A stretch of 36,319 nt of DNA from Antrodiella citrinella (lineage: Eukaryota; Basidiomycota; Agaricomycetes; Polyporales; Steccherinaceae), in NCBI GenBank assembly GCA_004802725.1, contig SGPM01000282.1:1-36319 (forward strand), in the 5' to 3' direction. How positions within the stretch are numbered: the stretch's first letter is position 1; the number at the start of each line of letters is the position of its first letter. Below are positions 10,201-20,100 of this stretch, in pieces. The translations under genes and the position numbers were made by a program. The notes under the pieces are model-generated. The model had not been told where the DNA came from, did no database searches, and saw only the letters and a program-made list of their open reading frames with translations.

Positions 10201-10824
10201 TGTCAAGTGAATGGAGGATATTTTGCTCCATTTTGCGCTACCAGCGATGGACACGAGCCCCAAGACCGACGAATACAGCTACGCGTTCCCATCAGCGTAA
10301 GATCAAGAAGGACGATGCTATAGAACAGAGTTTGCTCACGAAGACTGCAGGCAGGCCATCGTACAAAACTACTTCGCCAACGCTTCCAACTTTTTTATCC
10401 TTTTGCAGCAAACTCGTCGAGGGGATTGTCAAACCTAACAAAGCCAGACACGCCAGAAAACGCGTCGCCTTGAACGCGAAGATCGTCTTTCCGCCAAGGT
10501 CAGCTACATGCACACTGAACCGCGAGCCTGGCCGGGCTTCATGACTTGCAGAAGCAAGTTTCGACGATGAAAACGCCGTGTATAGACCTTGACCTAGAAG
10601 GACCAAAAGTGAGAGTCCTGCGAAGTAGATTGGCGACCACAGCAATGCGTCAGTCGGCCATTTCCTGGCATATGCATTCCACTCAGTATCTCCTCGTTGT
10701 CGTACGTGATAAAAGACGCGTACATATTGCTGTCCAGACCACCTGGCTCGACAAGTTGCGCCAGGAAGGGGTTGGCCGTGACGTTGGTGCTGAGCACAAC
10801 TTGACCGAAGTTCAAGTTGGCCAT
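4244..10824 (-). CDS. ABCC-family (MRP-type) full-length ABC transporter, 35 exons
   Basis: Exons run from ATG 10824 to TGA 4246-4244: 10824-10743, 10692-10340, 10278-10015, 9963-9790, 9733-9667, 9615-9575, 9517-9471, 9416-9302, 9247-8887, 8828-8765, 8713-8617, 8563-8533, 8479-8344, 8286-8241, 8185-8131, 8081-8019, 7965-7925, 7874-7616, 7557-7448, 7397-7261, 7203-7191, 7138-7079, 7025-6933, 6876-6615, 6559-6387, 6326-6183, 6128-6067, 6016-5777, 5717-5615, 5562-5157, 5103-4978, 4921-4675, 4624-4497, 4434-4411, 4357-4244. The product is ~1578 residues: a five-helix TMD0 (1-230), TMD1 (to ~680, with a Ser/Ala/Pro-rich cytoplasmic insert in exon 9), NBD1 (Walker A GQTGCGKT, signature LSGGQ, degenerate Walker B LLLDD, H-loop THN), TMD2, and NBD2 (GRTGSGKS, LSVGQ, LLILDE, AHR). 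NBD1 Asp for Glu is the usual ABCC asymmetry. The family exports conjugates, drugs or bile-acid-like substrates at the vacuole or plasma membrane; the substrate here is unknown. Exon 25 carries one extra base near 6541 (see findings). The exon 1/intron 1 model (intron 10742-10693) is the least certain junction. Confidence 0.92.
7887..9278. other. Cluster of 22 isolated undetermined bases (N)
   Basis: Single Ns occur at 7887, 8089, 8108, 8207, 8221, 8383, 8463, 8492, 8494, 8511, 8762, 8791, 8863, 8999, 9017, 9032, 9138, 9167, 9176 and 9278, plus NN at 7971-7972. All lie inside the ABC transporter gene, in exons and introns alike, and none occur elsewhere in the window. They do not break the reading frame. 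Confidence 0.95.
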
Positions 10825-11736
10825 GGCGTCCGTATCGAAAGCAAGCAGTAAGTCTTCGGAAAGGGGGGGATGTATGCTATGCGTTTTTGAACTTGGTTCG
10901 CTTTATATGACATCCATGGGACAGCGACCCAGTGGTTAAAGAGACGGTCCACATTGGACGCCTTCCGCAGCCATCTGGAGGGAGAGGCTTCCAGATTTGA
11001 TTTCACATTATTGTAAATTGATGTTCGGTGTCGGTGTACCGTGAGAGCCTGAGAGGGGAGGGAGGACTTGACATAATTTCGCGCTCCGCTCGTTGCTCGT
11101 TCGCTGCATCACCTCGCGTAAAGCCAGACGCTCTCCGGCGGAATCGGCTTACCATGATTCTCATCAATATGAGCCTCGGTTCGCTTGCTGCAATCCTCAT
11201 CCTACGGTTGCTACAGACGATTAGCCTAAAACTAAGGCGCGGAATACGGTCTGAAAATCTGCAGCAGTCTGCAGCGTATAGATTCCCACCCGGGGAGGTA
11301 CCCATTGTTCGCCCTGAGTGACGAGGAGCGCTTTATGAGATTTTCCTAACTTATCAGAACTCATCTGTCGTGTGCGATCCTACAATGCCTCGCCCATGTG
11401 AGAGATAACTACCGAGGTTTCGTATGGCGCAAGGTTATGTAATGGTCGGGAGCTGCGTTCCTACTGCGATCGTAATATAGAAGTGGATCCACAGTCGCAA
11501 ATTCTTACGACTACCTCGGAGAAAGAGCCTTCCCAGACTACGCGACAAACACTCGGCACTCTATCCTGCTGCGAGACAAACAACAACCCATCGTGTATAG
11601 ATTGCAAACATACCGGGCGTGAGTAGAAACCTACACTATAATCCAAACTAAAACAGTCCTATATACATCCGTGTCATGGAGTCCATGTGCTGCCACCAAG
11701 GAATCACGCATACGCGTCACATACTCACATATGTAC
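10825..11736 (-). promoter_or_regulatory. Upstream region of the ABC transporter gene / 3' flank of the Nudix gene
   Basis: No gene is supported in these 912 bases. On the - strand a TATA-like CATATAAAG lies at about 10901-10909, roughly 80 nt before the transporter ATG, and is a plausible core-promoter element. The open frames here have no recognisable protein sequence. Confidence 0.45.
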
Positions 11737-13499
11737 TCAACGAATAAATACGAACCATCCGCCGAACAACAGTGCCAGCAGGACGAAGATTGCTCGAAGG
11801 ACGATCACAACGACCAGCGCCTTGCGAACGGCAGCGTAGAATGTGTTGAGGGCTGAACCTGTCCAGTTAATGCTGTAGAAGGAGTTCAGCAGAGTGAACA
11901 ACACCGAGGAGACCAGAGGCTACTCACCGACGATCATTGGTACCTCCAGCACGAACACTTGCTTCCCAACCGCGTACAACTTCACGGTACCGCTTGCCAA
12001 AGACCCTGTCACTCGGAGTGAGACTTGTTAAAAACAGAGTGAGAGAATTGACATACCAGATCCAAAAGTTGACATCGGGATATGAAAATCGCGGGAACAC
12101 ACTCGTCAGACTGGGTGCCATGACGGGAAGACCCATCATTTCCAGCGACGCGTCTGGAGGGACGAACGCGCCATTACCCGACGAGCCAGTACTCTTCCCG
12201 TTAGTGACCGGACTGAGGTGCGCCAACAGATCTAGTGTCATACCCAAAGACAATCCCCACAGCTTCAGTTTCTCGTTCCGCTTCCGAGGTCTCAGCTTCG
12301 AGAGTGAACCCTGTCTCTGAATACCACCACTGCCGCTCTCCACCTGCGCGCGCTTTTCGTCAATAGATTTGGCATCCGCAGGCGAGAGTGATGCGAGGTC
12401 CGTAGGGTACGTGGTATCGATCACAATTGCAGGGAAGCGCATGGTGCCAACGAGCAGCCTGACGAGGAGTCGCAGAACTGTCGAGTGTCGAGGCGCGAGG
12501 CGGGACGACGCGTCCACAGTCACGTCTGACCATTTTGGTTTTCGTTCCCTGTCTCTGAGGGGATCGCCAGTTTTATCTTTTGGCCGAGATGCAGGTGAAG
12601 TCAGAGTATCAGGAAGGAGTTCGGTGAGGGGAACCCAGTGGAGAGTAGTCCCAGGAGCTGGGTCCACAGGCGTCGTGTGAGGAGTTACTTGCAGGAACAC
12701 GAATGGCGAGAGGATCATGAGGAGACGTTTCCCAAGGGAGGTCGTGATTTCTCGATCGTCAAGTTGACCGATAGGTGTGTATGCGTTTTCTGCAAGGTCC
12801 AGCCCAATCTCCTCCCATGTCTGGCGCATTGCTGGATACGACAAGAGATCAACAAATGGGTCACGTGAGCCAATATAATATCAACACACCTGTATACATG
12901 CCTCCTTCGTCACCCTCTTCCGTTCGTCCACCTAATCATCACGAGTCAGTCGAGACAGTCAAATAGAGACTTGACATTGCCTACTCACCTGGGAAAGCAA
13001 CATGAGCTTCACGCATACCAGGCTCATGCCCACTCACGTGAGGGCCATCTGTGCTACTGCCATCTGGTTTTTCTCTCCGCAGGAACAAGATCTCCGGCCG
13101 CGCCCCCGGTGCATTCACCCACCCAAGCTTAAAAAAGTCCGTAAGAGACGGCGCAGGGGTTTGCGAAGGCGACGAAGAGGGGCTCAATGAGGCGGGGGAC
13201 TGCGAGGTGTAATTCGGGGGCGGTGTCACGCGCAGGATGAGAGCGACCGCAGCACGTCTTGGCTCTGCATTCAGTCAAGACAATATAATGTTTTTGAGAA
13301 GGCGGTAATGGTTCGGAAATAGGAATGGGACGTACGAGTTGCGGGAGAAGCGATGACTCTTGGAGGAGTCTGACGGATTTGGTGCAATGCGCGTGAAAGT
13401 AGGGGAATGATGGACGCATGCTGCTCTGTGCATGGGATTTAAGCCAAAGCTCCGCGTAACAAACGGCGGAAACGACATACCTGAGCTGGAGCTGGTCAT
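11737..13499 (-). CDS. Nudix hydrolase, PCD1/NUDT7-8-like, with C-terminal membrane segment
   Basis: Seven exons, 13499-13481, 13425-13336, 13264-12989, 12931-12890, 12831-12057, 12005-11928 and 11872-11737, give 471 residues in perfect phase. After RRAAVALILRV comes AFPGGRTEEGDE and then AMRQTWEEIGLDLAE (Nudix region ~126-157). It follows the FPGG...R-x-x-x-EE-x-G pattern of CoA-diphosphatase-type Nudix enzymes. EE149-150, expected to bind the divalent metal, are present. The Glu after the conserved Arg is Gln146. Such enzymes hydrolyse nucleoside diphosphates linked to another moiety, classically CoA in peroxisomes. This protein is longer than usual, with a Ser/Pro-rich insert (~75-90) and a C-terminal hydrophobic stretch (KALVVVIVLRAIFVLLALLF) that looks like a membrane anchor. 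Substrate and compartment are inferred only. The 58-nt intron 12889-12832 splits the Nudix box. Confidence 0.88.
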
Positions 13500-13996
13500 G
13501 GCGAACGACGAGGAGAGTAGTTAAGATAGGTTTGGGAACAACGTGGGCTGGTTAGGCTGCGAAACAACTGCGACTGCTCTTGCGTCGGCCGGCCCCCACT
13601 GCGTCTTTAGGCGCCCAAGATTGCGTTTACAAAAACTTTGGGGATATGATGTAATCCTGCTTCACGCACACCTGCTTTCAGAGACATAAAGGATTCATTT
13701 GACAAGAACGTATGCAAAACGAGTTTACGATGGAAATGGACAGAGATTTACGGACATCTACATGGATGGAGTGCAACCAACTGGCAAAATAGGCTGATAG
13801 ACGAGCTCTGTGATTCAACCAAACAAGGAGGGAGGTTGAACAAGAAACCAAGAATAACATCGACACAACCTACGGCGAGGGCGGCATCAACCATCACGAC
13901 AGATACTCAAGATCAAGATGCTCAGAAACATTTTCGAAATGACAAAGCAAGAACAGAGCAGTAGAAACAACTTAGCCTTGGTCGCAGCAACCTGCA
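13500..13996. other. Intergenic: Nudix gene promoter and 3' flank of the RNA-binding gene
   Basis: Two - strand genes are in tandem here. The 497 bases should hold the Nudix promoter and the RNA-binding gene's 3' UTR. I see no conserved motif, RNA gene or coding sequence. Confidence 0.5.
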
Positions 13997-16162
13997 CTAG
14001 GTTCTCCTGTAGGCGCTGGGGGGATCTCCCTCACGCGATCGAGGAGGGGGAGGATAATCGCGAGCAGCAGCGCTGCCTCGAGCCGAGCTCCCGTTGGCAG
14101 CATACCCAGCAGAATAGCCAGCAGGACCGGTGTAACCTGGTCCACCAGTGTTCGGAGGGTATCCAGCTTCGTAACTGGCAGAGCGTGGAGGAGGACTTTG
14201 GGACCTGCGACTGCGTATCATAGCATGAGCACAAGTCACGAATGTCAAAAGGTGCACAGCATACCGGTATCTTGACTCATCGCTGCCAGATCGAGGATAA
14301 TCTGCGTACCGACCAGGTGGCGGTGAAGCAGGTCGGCCTCTGTATTCGGCAGGCGGGGGAGGATAATCTCTGTGGAAGCACCTGAGAATCAAAAAGACGC
14401 GGTGAAAAAATAGCAAAAGCTGTTACCTCGGAGGAGGTCGGTCATACTCCTCACGACCTCTAGGTGGTGCGCCAGGCGGTGACCTCGGTCTCCCAGAAGC
14501 TGCAGCGGGCGGGTAGCCATAGCGGTCAGCAGCAGGGGGAGGAGCCCGTCTATCATATCGATCGTAATAGTCACGGGCGGGAGGCGGTGCGAAAACACGA
14601 GGAGGATAACCCGCAGCGGGCACCGGTTCGCCTTCAGGAGGATAGTATCCAGGACGAGATTCATAGCGAGCAGGGGGAGGAGCTACACCGCGCGAACGAT
14701 AGTCTTCCAGTTCTCGAGAGGACCGAACAGGGTAGTCACGATAGTCTCTAGCTGGCGAAGGAGGTCGCCTATAGTCGCGGCTAGGAGGGGGAGGGTAGTC
14801 ATAATAACGAGCATCTCTAGGAGGTGGGGGGTAGCGGGCATAGTCATCACGGTAAGGAGGGTAATCGCGTGGAGGAGGATAATCCCTTGGAGTTTGAATC
14901 CGGTCAATGAGAGGCGGTTCACTCGGAAAGGCACCTGGACTTGGGCGAAAGGTATTCACGCTGTATTCAACAACAAATGTCAAAAATCGTTAAGAGTTGA
15001 TCCAACTAGAGCACATACCCATTGGGAGAGTGATTTGGGCATTCCCTGAGCGAGTGGACTACGTGAGCGCTTCTCCACATGTGAAATAAATCCAACACAC
15101 CTTGCCCAGTGTCCAACCTGACCGCATTTGAAGCAAGCACCGGGGTCTCCACCATATTTGGCAGTTCTACCACCTCCGCGCGACAATTCGACTCGTATTT
15201 TGTTACCCATAAAGTAGCCGTCATGGTACTTGGCCACACTTTCTTCTGCAGCTTCTTTGGTGTCAAATTCCTGTGTGAACACGAGCGTCAGATCCACAAG
15301 GATTCACCGCTCAAGCTCCGTGGAGACGCACGACGAATCCATAGCCGACTCTACAAATCATTGGCGGTAAGCTCCGGTGACAGCCACTGCGCGCGCAGGA
15401 AGGACTCACTTCAGCTCGATGTTGACGACGTTCCCAATCTTGCCAAAGCAGTTCTCCAAGTCTTCTTTGCGGGTGTGCTCAGGAAGGCCTCCGATGTAGA
15501 CTTTGTTGGGCTACAGGAAATGAAACGGAAACCATGTCAGACTATAGTTCATGGATGCGCGTTAGTCAGAACCAAGGGGCTGTAGACGTATCGATGTGAA
15601 ATGGCCAGTCCCCAGGCATCAAGAACAGTACCAAGAGTGCCCAAGGTAAGCTTTTGGGTCAGTGTACTCTGACGAGTAGACGACCAGTGTGCCAAGTGCC
15701 ATGACGAAGAAACCAGTCACAATCTGGGCCAACTCAACTGGTTTACCGGCTGCCAAAGTGAGACGGTACGACGAGGAGTAGCAGGCTCAGTGTGGACATG
15801 AAGTAGGAAAGGCACATATGTGACAGACGAGAAACCAGCAGAACGGCCGATAGGGGAATGTGGTGTGGAGAAGCACAGCGTATACAAAGAGACCAGACAA
15901 GCACCTTGATTAGCTTTTCACCACGAGCAGTGCCATCGGCCTGTTTACCAGAGTTACTGTCTGTGCCATCTACACCGGGCGTGCCTTCTTCAGCCTTGAT
16001 GGTATGGTTGGTGTCATCGCCTCGGTGGTCCTCAGCGGATGGTGCACCACCATTCGTAGGAGGAGGATCGTCTGAAGCGTGCATCTTTATGTCTTGATGC
16101 TGTTGTTGTTCCCAGTTTTCTTGAGGAGGGACGTTGCCATCGACGATGGAGGAAGCAGCCAT
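13997..16162 (-). CDS. RRM plus CCHC zinc-knuckle RNA-binding protein, SRSF7/RSZ-like
   Basis: Eight exons, 16162-15905, 15510-15410, 15350-15332, 15270-15101, 15045-15019, 14960-14427, 14381-14265 and 14210-13997, give 479 residues in perfect phase. Order: an acidic, disordered N-terminus (1-86); one RRM with RNP2 VYIGGL (90-95) and RNP1 VGYGFVEF (121-128); a CX2CX4HX4C knuckle (C172, C175, H180, C185; CFKCGQVGHWARECP); then a 290-residue tail of Arg-Asp-Tyr-Pro runs (RDYPPPRDYPPYRDD and variants) ending in RSRRSQSPPPRS and SAYRRT. RRM plus knuckle plus Arg-rich tail is the layout of SRSF7/9G8 and plant RSZ splicing factors. The tail is RDYPPP-rich rather than RS-dipeptide-rich, so it may behave differently. 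Expected role: nuclear pre-mRNA or mRNP binding. A 19-nt exon lies inside the RRM. Confidence 0.9.
15511..15904 (-). other. Unusually long first intron of the RNA-binding gene
   Basis: The intron is 394 nt, while the other introns in this gene are 45-61 nt. It runs from GTGCTTG to CCTGTAG and joins EKLIK to PNKVYIGGL cleanly, so no missing coding exon is required. I see no convincing C/D or H/ACA snoRNA motifs. Confidence 0.75.
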
Positions 16163-17109
16163 GGAAGAGGATGAGAGGACTTGTTGTCCAGCGAGTGGAC
16201 CAAGTCAAAAAGTCTTGACGGCGTCTGTGACCAACCGTCTGAATTTCAAACTCCGGACATCTCCGAAGCAACACTAGCAACCATGAACTTTGAAGTTTAA
16301 CTTTGCTACTGCGATTCAAATAACCTGGTATTCGCAGAGGTACGGTCGTTTCATTTCGTCAACACGCGCGAACGTGAAGAACAATGGTTGCCAAAGAGAT
16401 CTCAGATTTTGCATGAAGCAACAGCGAGCGAGCTGCTCATTATCTCGCGCCCACTCGCGCCACACCAGCTTGAATGTGGCACCACGCAATAAGGCAAGGT
16501 CAGGGGAAGGATGCGAGGTACGTCGTGCATCAGTGAAGGTTGGAGCGTTGCAATGGGGAGGCATCTTGGCCTAGAAGTCTTGGAAATATGGTGGCGGAGC
16601 GCTCGGACACTGCACAGCAAACGTGTGTTATCGAGAACTTACAGCAAGAACGAACAAAGACCGGCGCGAATGATACTCGCAGGACAATGCTCGATGCCAG
16701 ATGCAAGCATTGACAATGGCATAAACATTGACAGGCGGTCGGTAGCAAGCAATGACAAGAAGAATGACAAGCAGCATGCGGAACGTGGACCCCGAGAAGT
16801 GTACGGTTAAATATTTAAATGGGCATAAGGTAGTCTAAAAATGACCCGAGTGACGTACACCCGGCTATTCTAAGCGTGGGGCATTCGGGGTCCCAGCCGG
16901 AAATGGGGAGAAGCATAATATCGTCATTTGAAGCGTAGACGCCCAAGTGTTAACAACCCCGGGTGGTCTTTCTCCTCCGTACTAGTGGCTCTGGCCAGCT
17001 AAATTCCAGTTCAACACATCCACCGCCACTCCTTCGCACACACACTACCTCCTCTCCGTAATCCCTTCTTTCCTCTTGCCACGACTACCGACGTGAAATC
17101 TCGACGGCG
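16163..17109. promoter_or_regulatory. Divergent promoter region between the RNA-binding gene and tricalbin
   Basis: The spacer is 947 bp with genes pointing away on both sides. The last ~70 bases before the tricalbin ATG are pyrimidine-rich (CCTCTCCGTAATCCCTTC and similar), typical of fungal core promoters and leaders. An AT-rich TTAAATATTTAAATG lies near 16808-16822. No coding sequence is supported. Confidence 0.5.
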
Positions 17110-20100
17110 ATGGCAACGCTACAGCCAAATGGGCTGCAAGCGCAGCAAGACGGTGCACAACACCAGCTGAACGGCATCGTCCAGAACGACACCGACAAGA
17201 ACCGTGTTCCCGTACACACTTTCAATCCCGACGCAAATCCCCAAGCAAAGGCCGCCGCTGCAGGCAAGAACAGCGACCAGCTCAACGGCGTCACCAATGA
17301 ATCCAAGAAGCCGTCTCCAGGCGCCAACGGTATGTGCTTCGCGTCTTCTTCGTTGGCCGGAACCTCACATGGCCTCTAGAACTTTCACTCGACGCGGGCA
17401 ACACAAACATTATCCCGACCATCACCATTCAGGACGCGGACGTCGCGCACGACGACTACCCTGTTGATAATGATGCGCATCCTCGGCCACAAGACCCACA
17501 ACCTCCTGGTGCCTTACCTTCCGCGCCGGCCCCTGTCATTCCAGACTGGTACAAGGTCGGCTGGCGCGCCGTCTCTGGTATCGACGACAGAGCCGTAGCT
17601 GAAGGCGACGCCCGACACAAGTTCATTCTCGATGCTTTCCTCCACGAGCAGTTCTATGGTGACTGGTACCATAGCGCCGGCCTGATCATCTTCGTAAGGG
17701 CTCCATTATTGTTTGTCTCCTGCGCATATACTTATCTCCACTGCGCAGACTGTCATCGCCACACACTTCTTGACAAGATTTCATTTCGGCTGGGGATGGC
17801 TCCTAATTGTGTTAGCCGTCTGCAACACATACTGGTCGACCTCCGTAGCCCGCTTCCGCAGCCGGGCACGCGACGATATTCAGCGTGAATTGGTCAAGAA
17901 CCGACTCATGTCGGAGCACGAGACCGCTAATTGGATGAATCATTTTCTGGACAGGTTTTGGCTCATCTACGAACCAGTGCTCTCCAAGACTATCATCGCC
18001 TCGGTCGACCAAGTGCTCAGCACCAACTGCCCTGCCTTTCTCGAATCTCTGCGACTAAGCACATTCACTCTCGGGACGAAGGCGCCGCGCATTGATCGCG
18101 TCCGGACATTCCCTGGTACAGCGGATGACATAGTAATGATGGACTGGGGCATCTCGTTCACACCAAGCGACGTAGCGGACCTGACCCCGAAGCAAGCTCA
18201 GAGCATCGTGAATCCCAAGATAGTGCTGTCCGTACGTGTGGGCAAAGGTGTCGCATCTGCTACCATGCCTGTGCTCCTGGAGGATATGAGCTTCTCCGGG
18301 TTGCTCAGAGTGCGTATGAAACTTATGACTAACTTCCCCCACATTCAAGTCGTCGACTTGTCTTTCTTGGAGAAGCCTGTCTTTGATTATGCGCTGAAGC
18401 CTCTCGGCGGCGATGCATTTGGGTTTGACGTCGGAAACGTGCGTGCAAGATGTCCCTCGTTCAAATTTGTACTGAATTTCCCTCCAGATTCCCGGTTTGT
18501 CGGCGTTTATTCGCGACATGGTCCACAGCATTCTTGGGCCCATGATGTACGACCCGAATGTATTCACTCTGAACCTCGAGCAACTGCTCTCGGGAGAGCC
18601 GCTCGACACCGCTGTAGGCGTGGTGCAGGTGACAATCCGTGGTGCGCGTGGAATCAGGGGCGGTAAGATAGGTGGTGGTACCCCGGATCCTTTCGTAAGC
18701 ATGAGCATCAATAACAGGGAAGAGTGCGCGAAGACGCACTACAAACACAGCACGTAAGCCGTCGTCATTGACCTCCGAGTACGATGACATCAGAAGGGGC
18801 TCACTATCGCTGAATTTGCAATAGGACAAACCCGTCATGGAACGAAACCAAGTATCTATTGGTCAACTCGTTGCAGGAATCGCTCATCCTCAACGTCATG
18901 GATTTTAATGATCATCGCAAGAACTCGCATATTGGTGCCGCTACCTTTGATCTTTCGAAGTTGCTGGAGGACGCGACACAGGAAGCTCTTGAATATCACA
19001 TACTGAAGGATGGGAAAGAAAAAGGCATCTTGAGATTTGACGTCCATTTCCACCCTGTTTTGAAGCCTCAGGTCGACCCGTCGGGTGTTGTAGAACCGCT
19101 GCCAGAAACTAGTCAGTGATACCCTTGATACCCTACTGATAGTGCCTTAAAAGCTGACGCTCCGCCTTGCAGATGTCGGTGTTGTGCGACTTACCATCCA
19201 CCAAGCCAAAGATTTGGATTGCACGAAGTCTTCGTCTGGTGACCTCAACCCCTTCGCGAAGATTCACCTCGGTGGACAACCTATCCACAAAACCGCGAAA
19301 TTCAAACACACCAATAACCCGGTATGGGAATCCGCGACCGAATTCCTGTGTCCTGACAGGTCCTCGTCCATCCTCACCGTCAAAGTCATCGATGACCGTG
19401 ACTTCCTCAAAGATCCGGTCGTTGGTTATATGAACATCCGGCTGGAGGATTTGTTGGAAGCGAAGAAGGAGGCGGGGCGGGATTGGTGGCCTTTGAGCGG
19501 ATGCAAGAGTGGGAAGCTTCGAATGAGCGTTGAGTGGAAGCCGCTGAACATGGCGGGGAGTCTGCACGGCGCGAACCAGTACATCCCCCCGATCGGTGTT
19601 GTCAGGTTGTGGCTACAGAAAGCGGTCGATGTTAAGTGGGTCTTTGTTCTTTGGACGTCCTTGATTCATGCGGCTAATTATACGGGTCATGTAGGAATGT
19701 GGAGGCTGCACTTGGGGGCAAGGTAAGTGATAGTGAATCAGGGATCATGGGTTATCTAGACTCGCGTTTTCAGAGTGACCCCTACGTTCGTGTTCAAATC
19801 CATAACGTGACACTTGGCCGCACGGAGGTCGTTAACAACAGTGAGAGGATACGTCTACTTCATTCTGACAGCGTGCTTATGATTGTGCAGACCTCAATCC
19901 TTCTTGGGACCAAATTCTCTACATTCCAGGTAAGTTCAATGGTTTGTTGGACATGAATGCATTTACTCATGTCCCCTGTAGTGCACACACTAAGGGAGGC
20001 ACGTAAACAGAACTTTGCTCCATTATTTGCGCCTCACGTTTTGTCTAGGTTATGCTCCTGGAGTGCATGGACTATCAGCACCTCACTAAGGTAAGACTGA

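Noticed and set aside
11028..11321. 97-codon + strand open frame upstream of the ABC gene
   Set aside because: No family resemblance, low-complexity basic sequence, and overlap with an equally long antisense frame.
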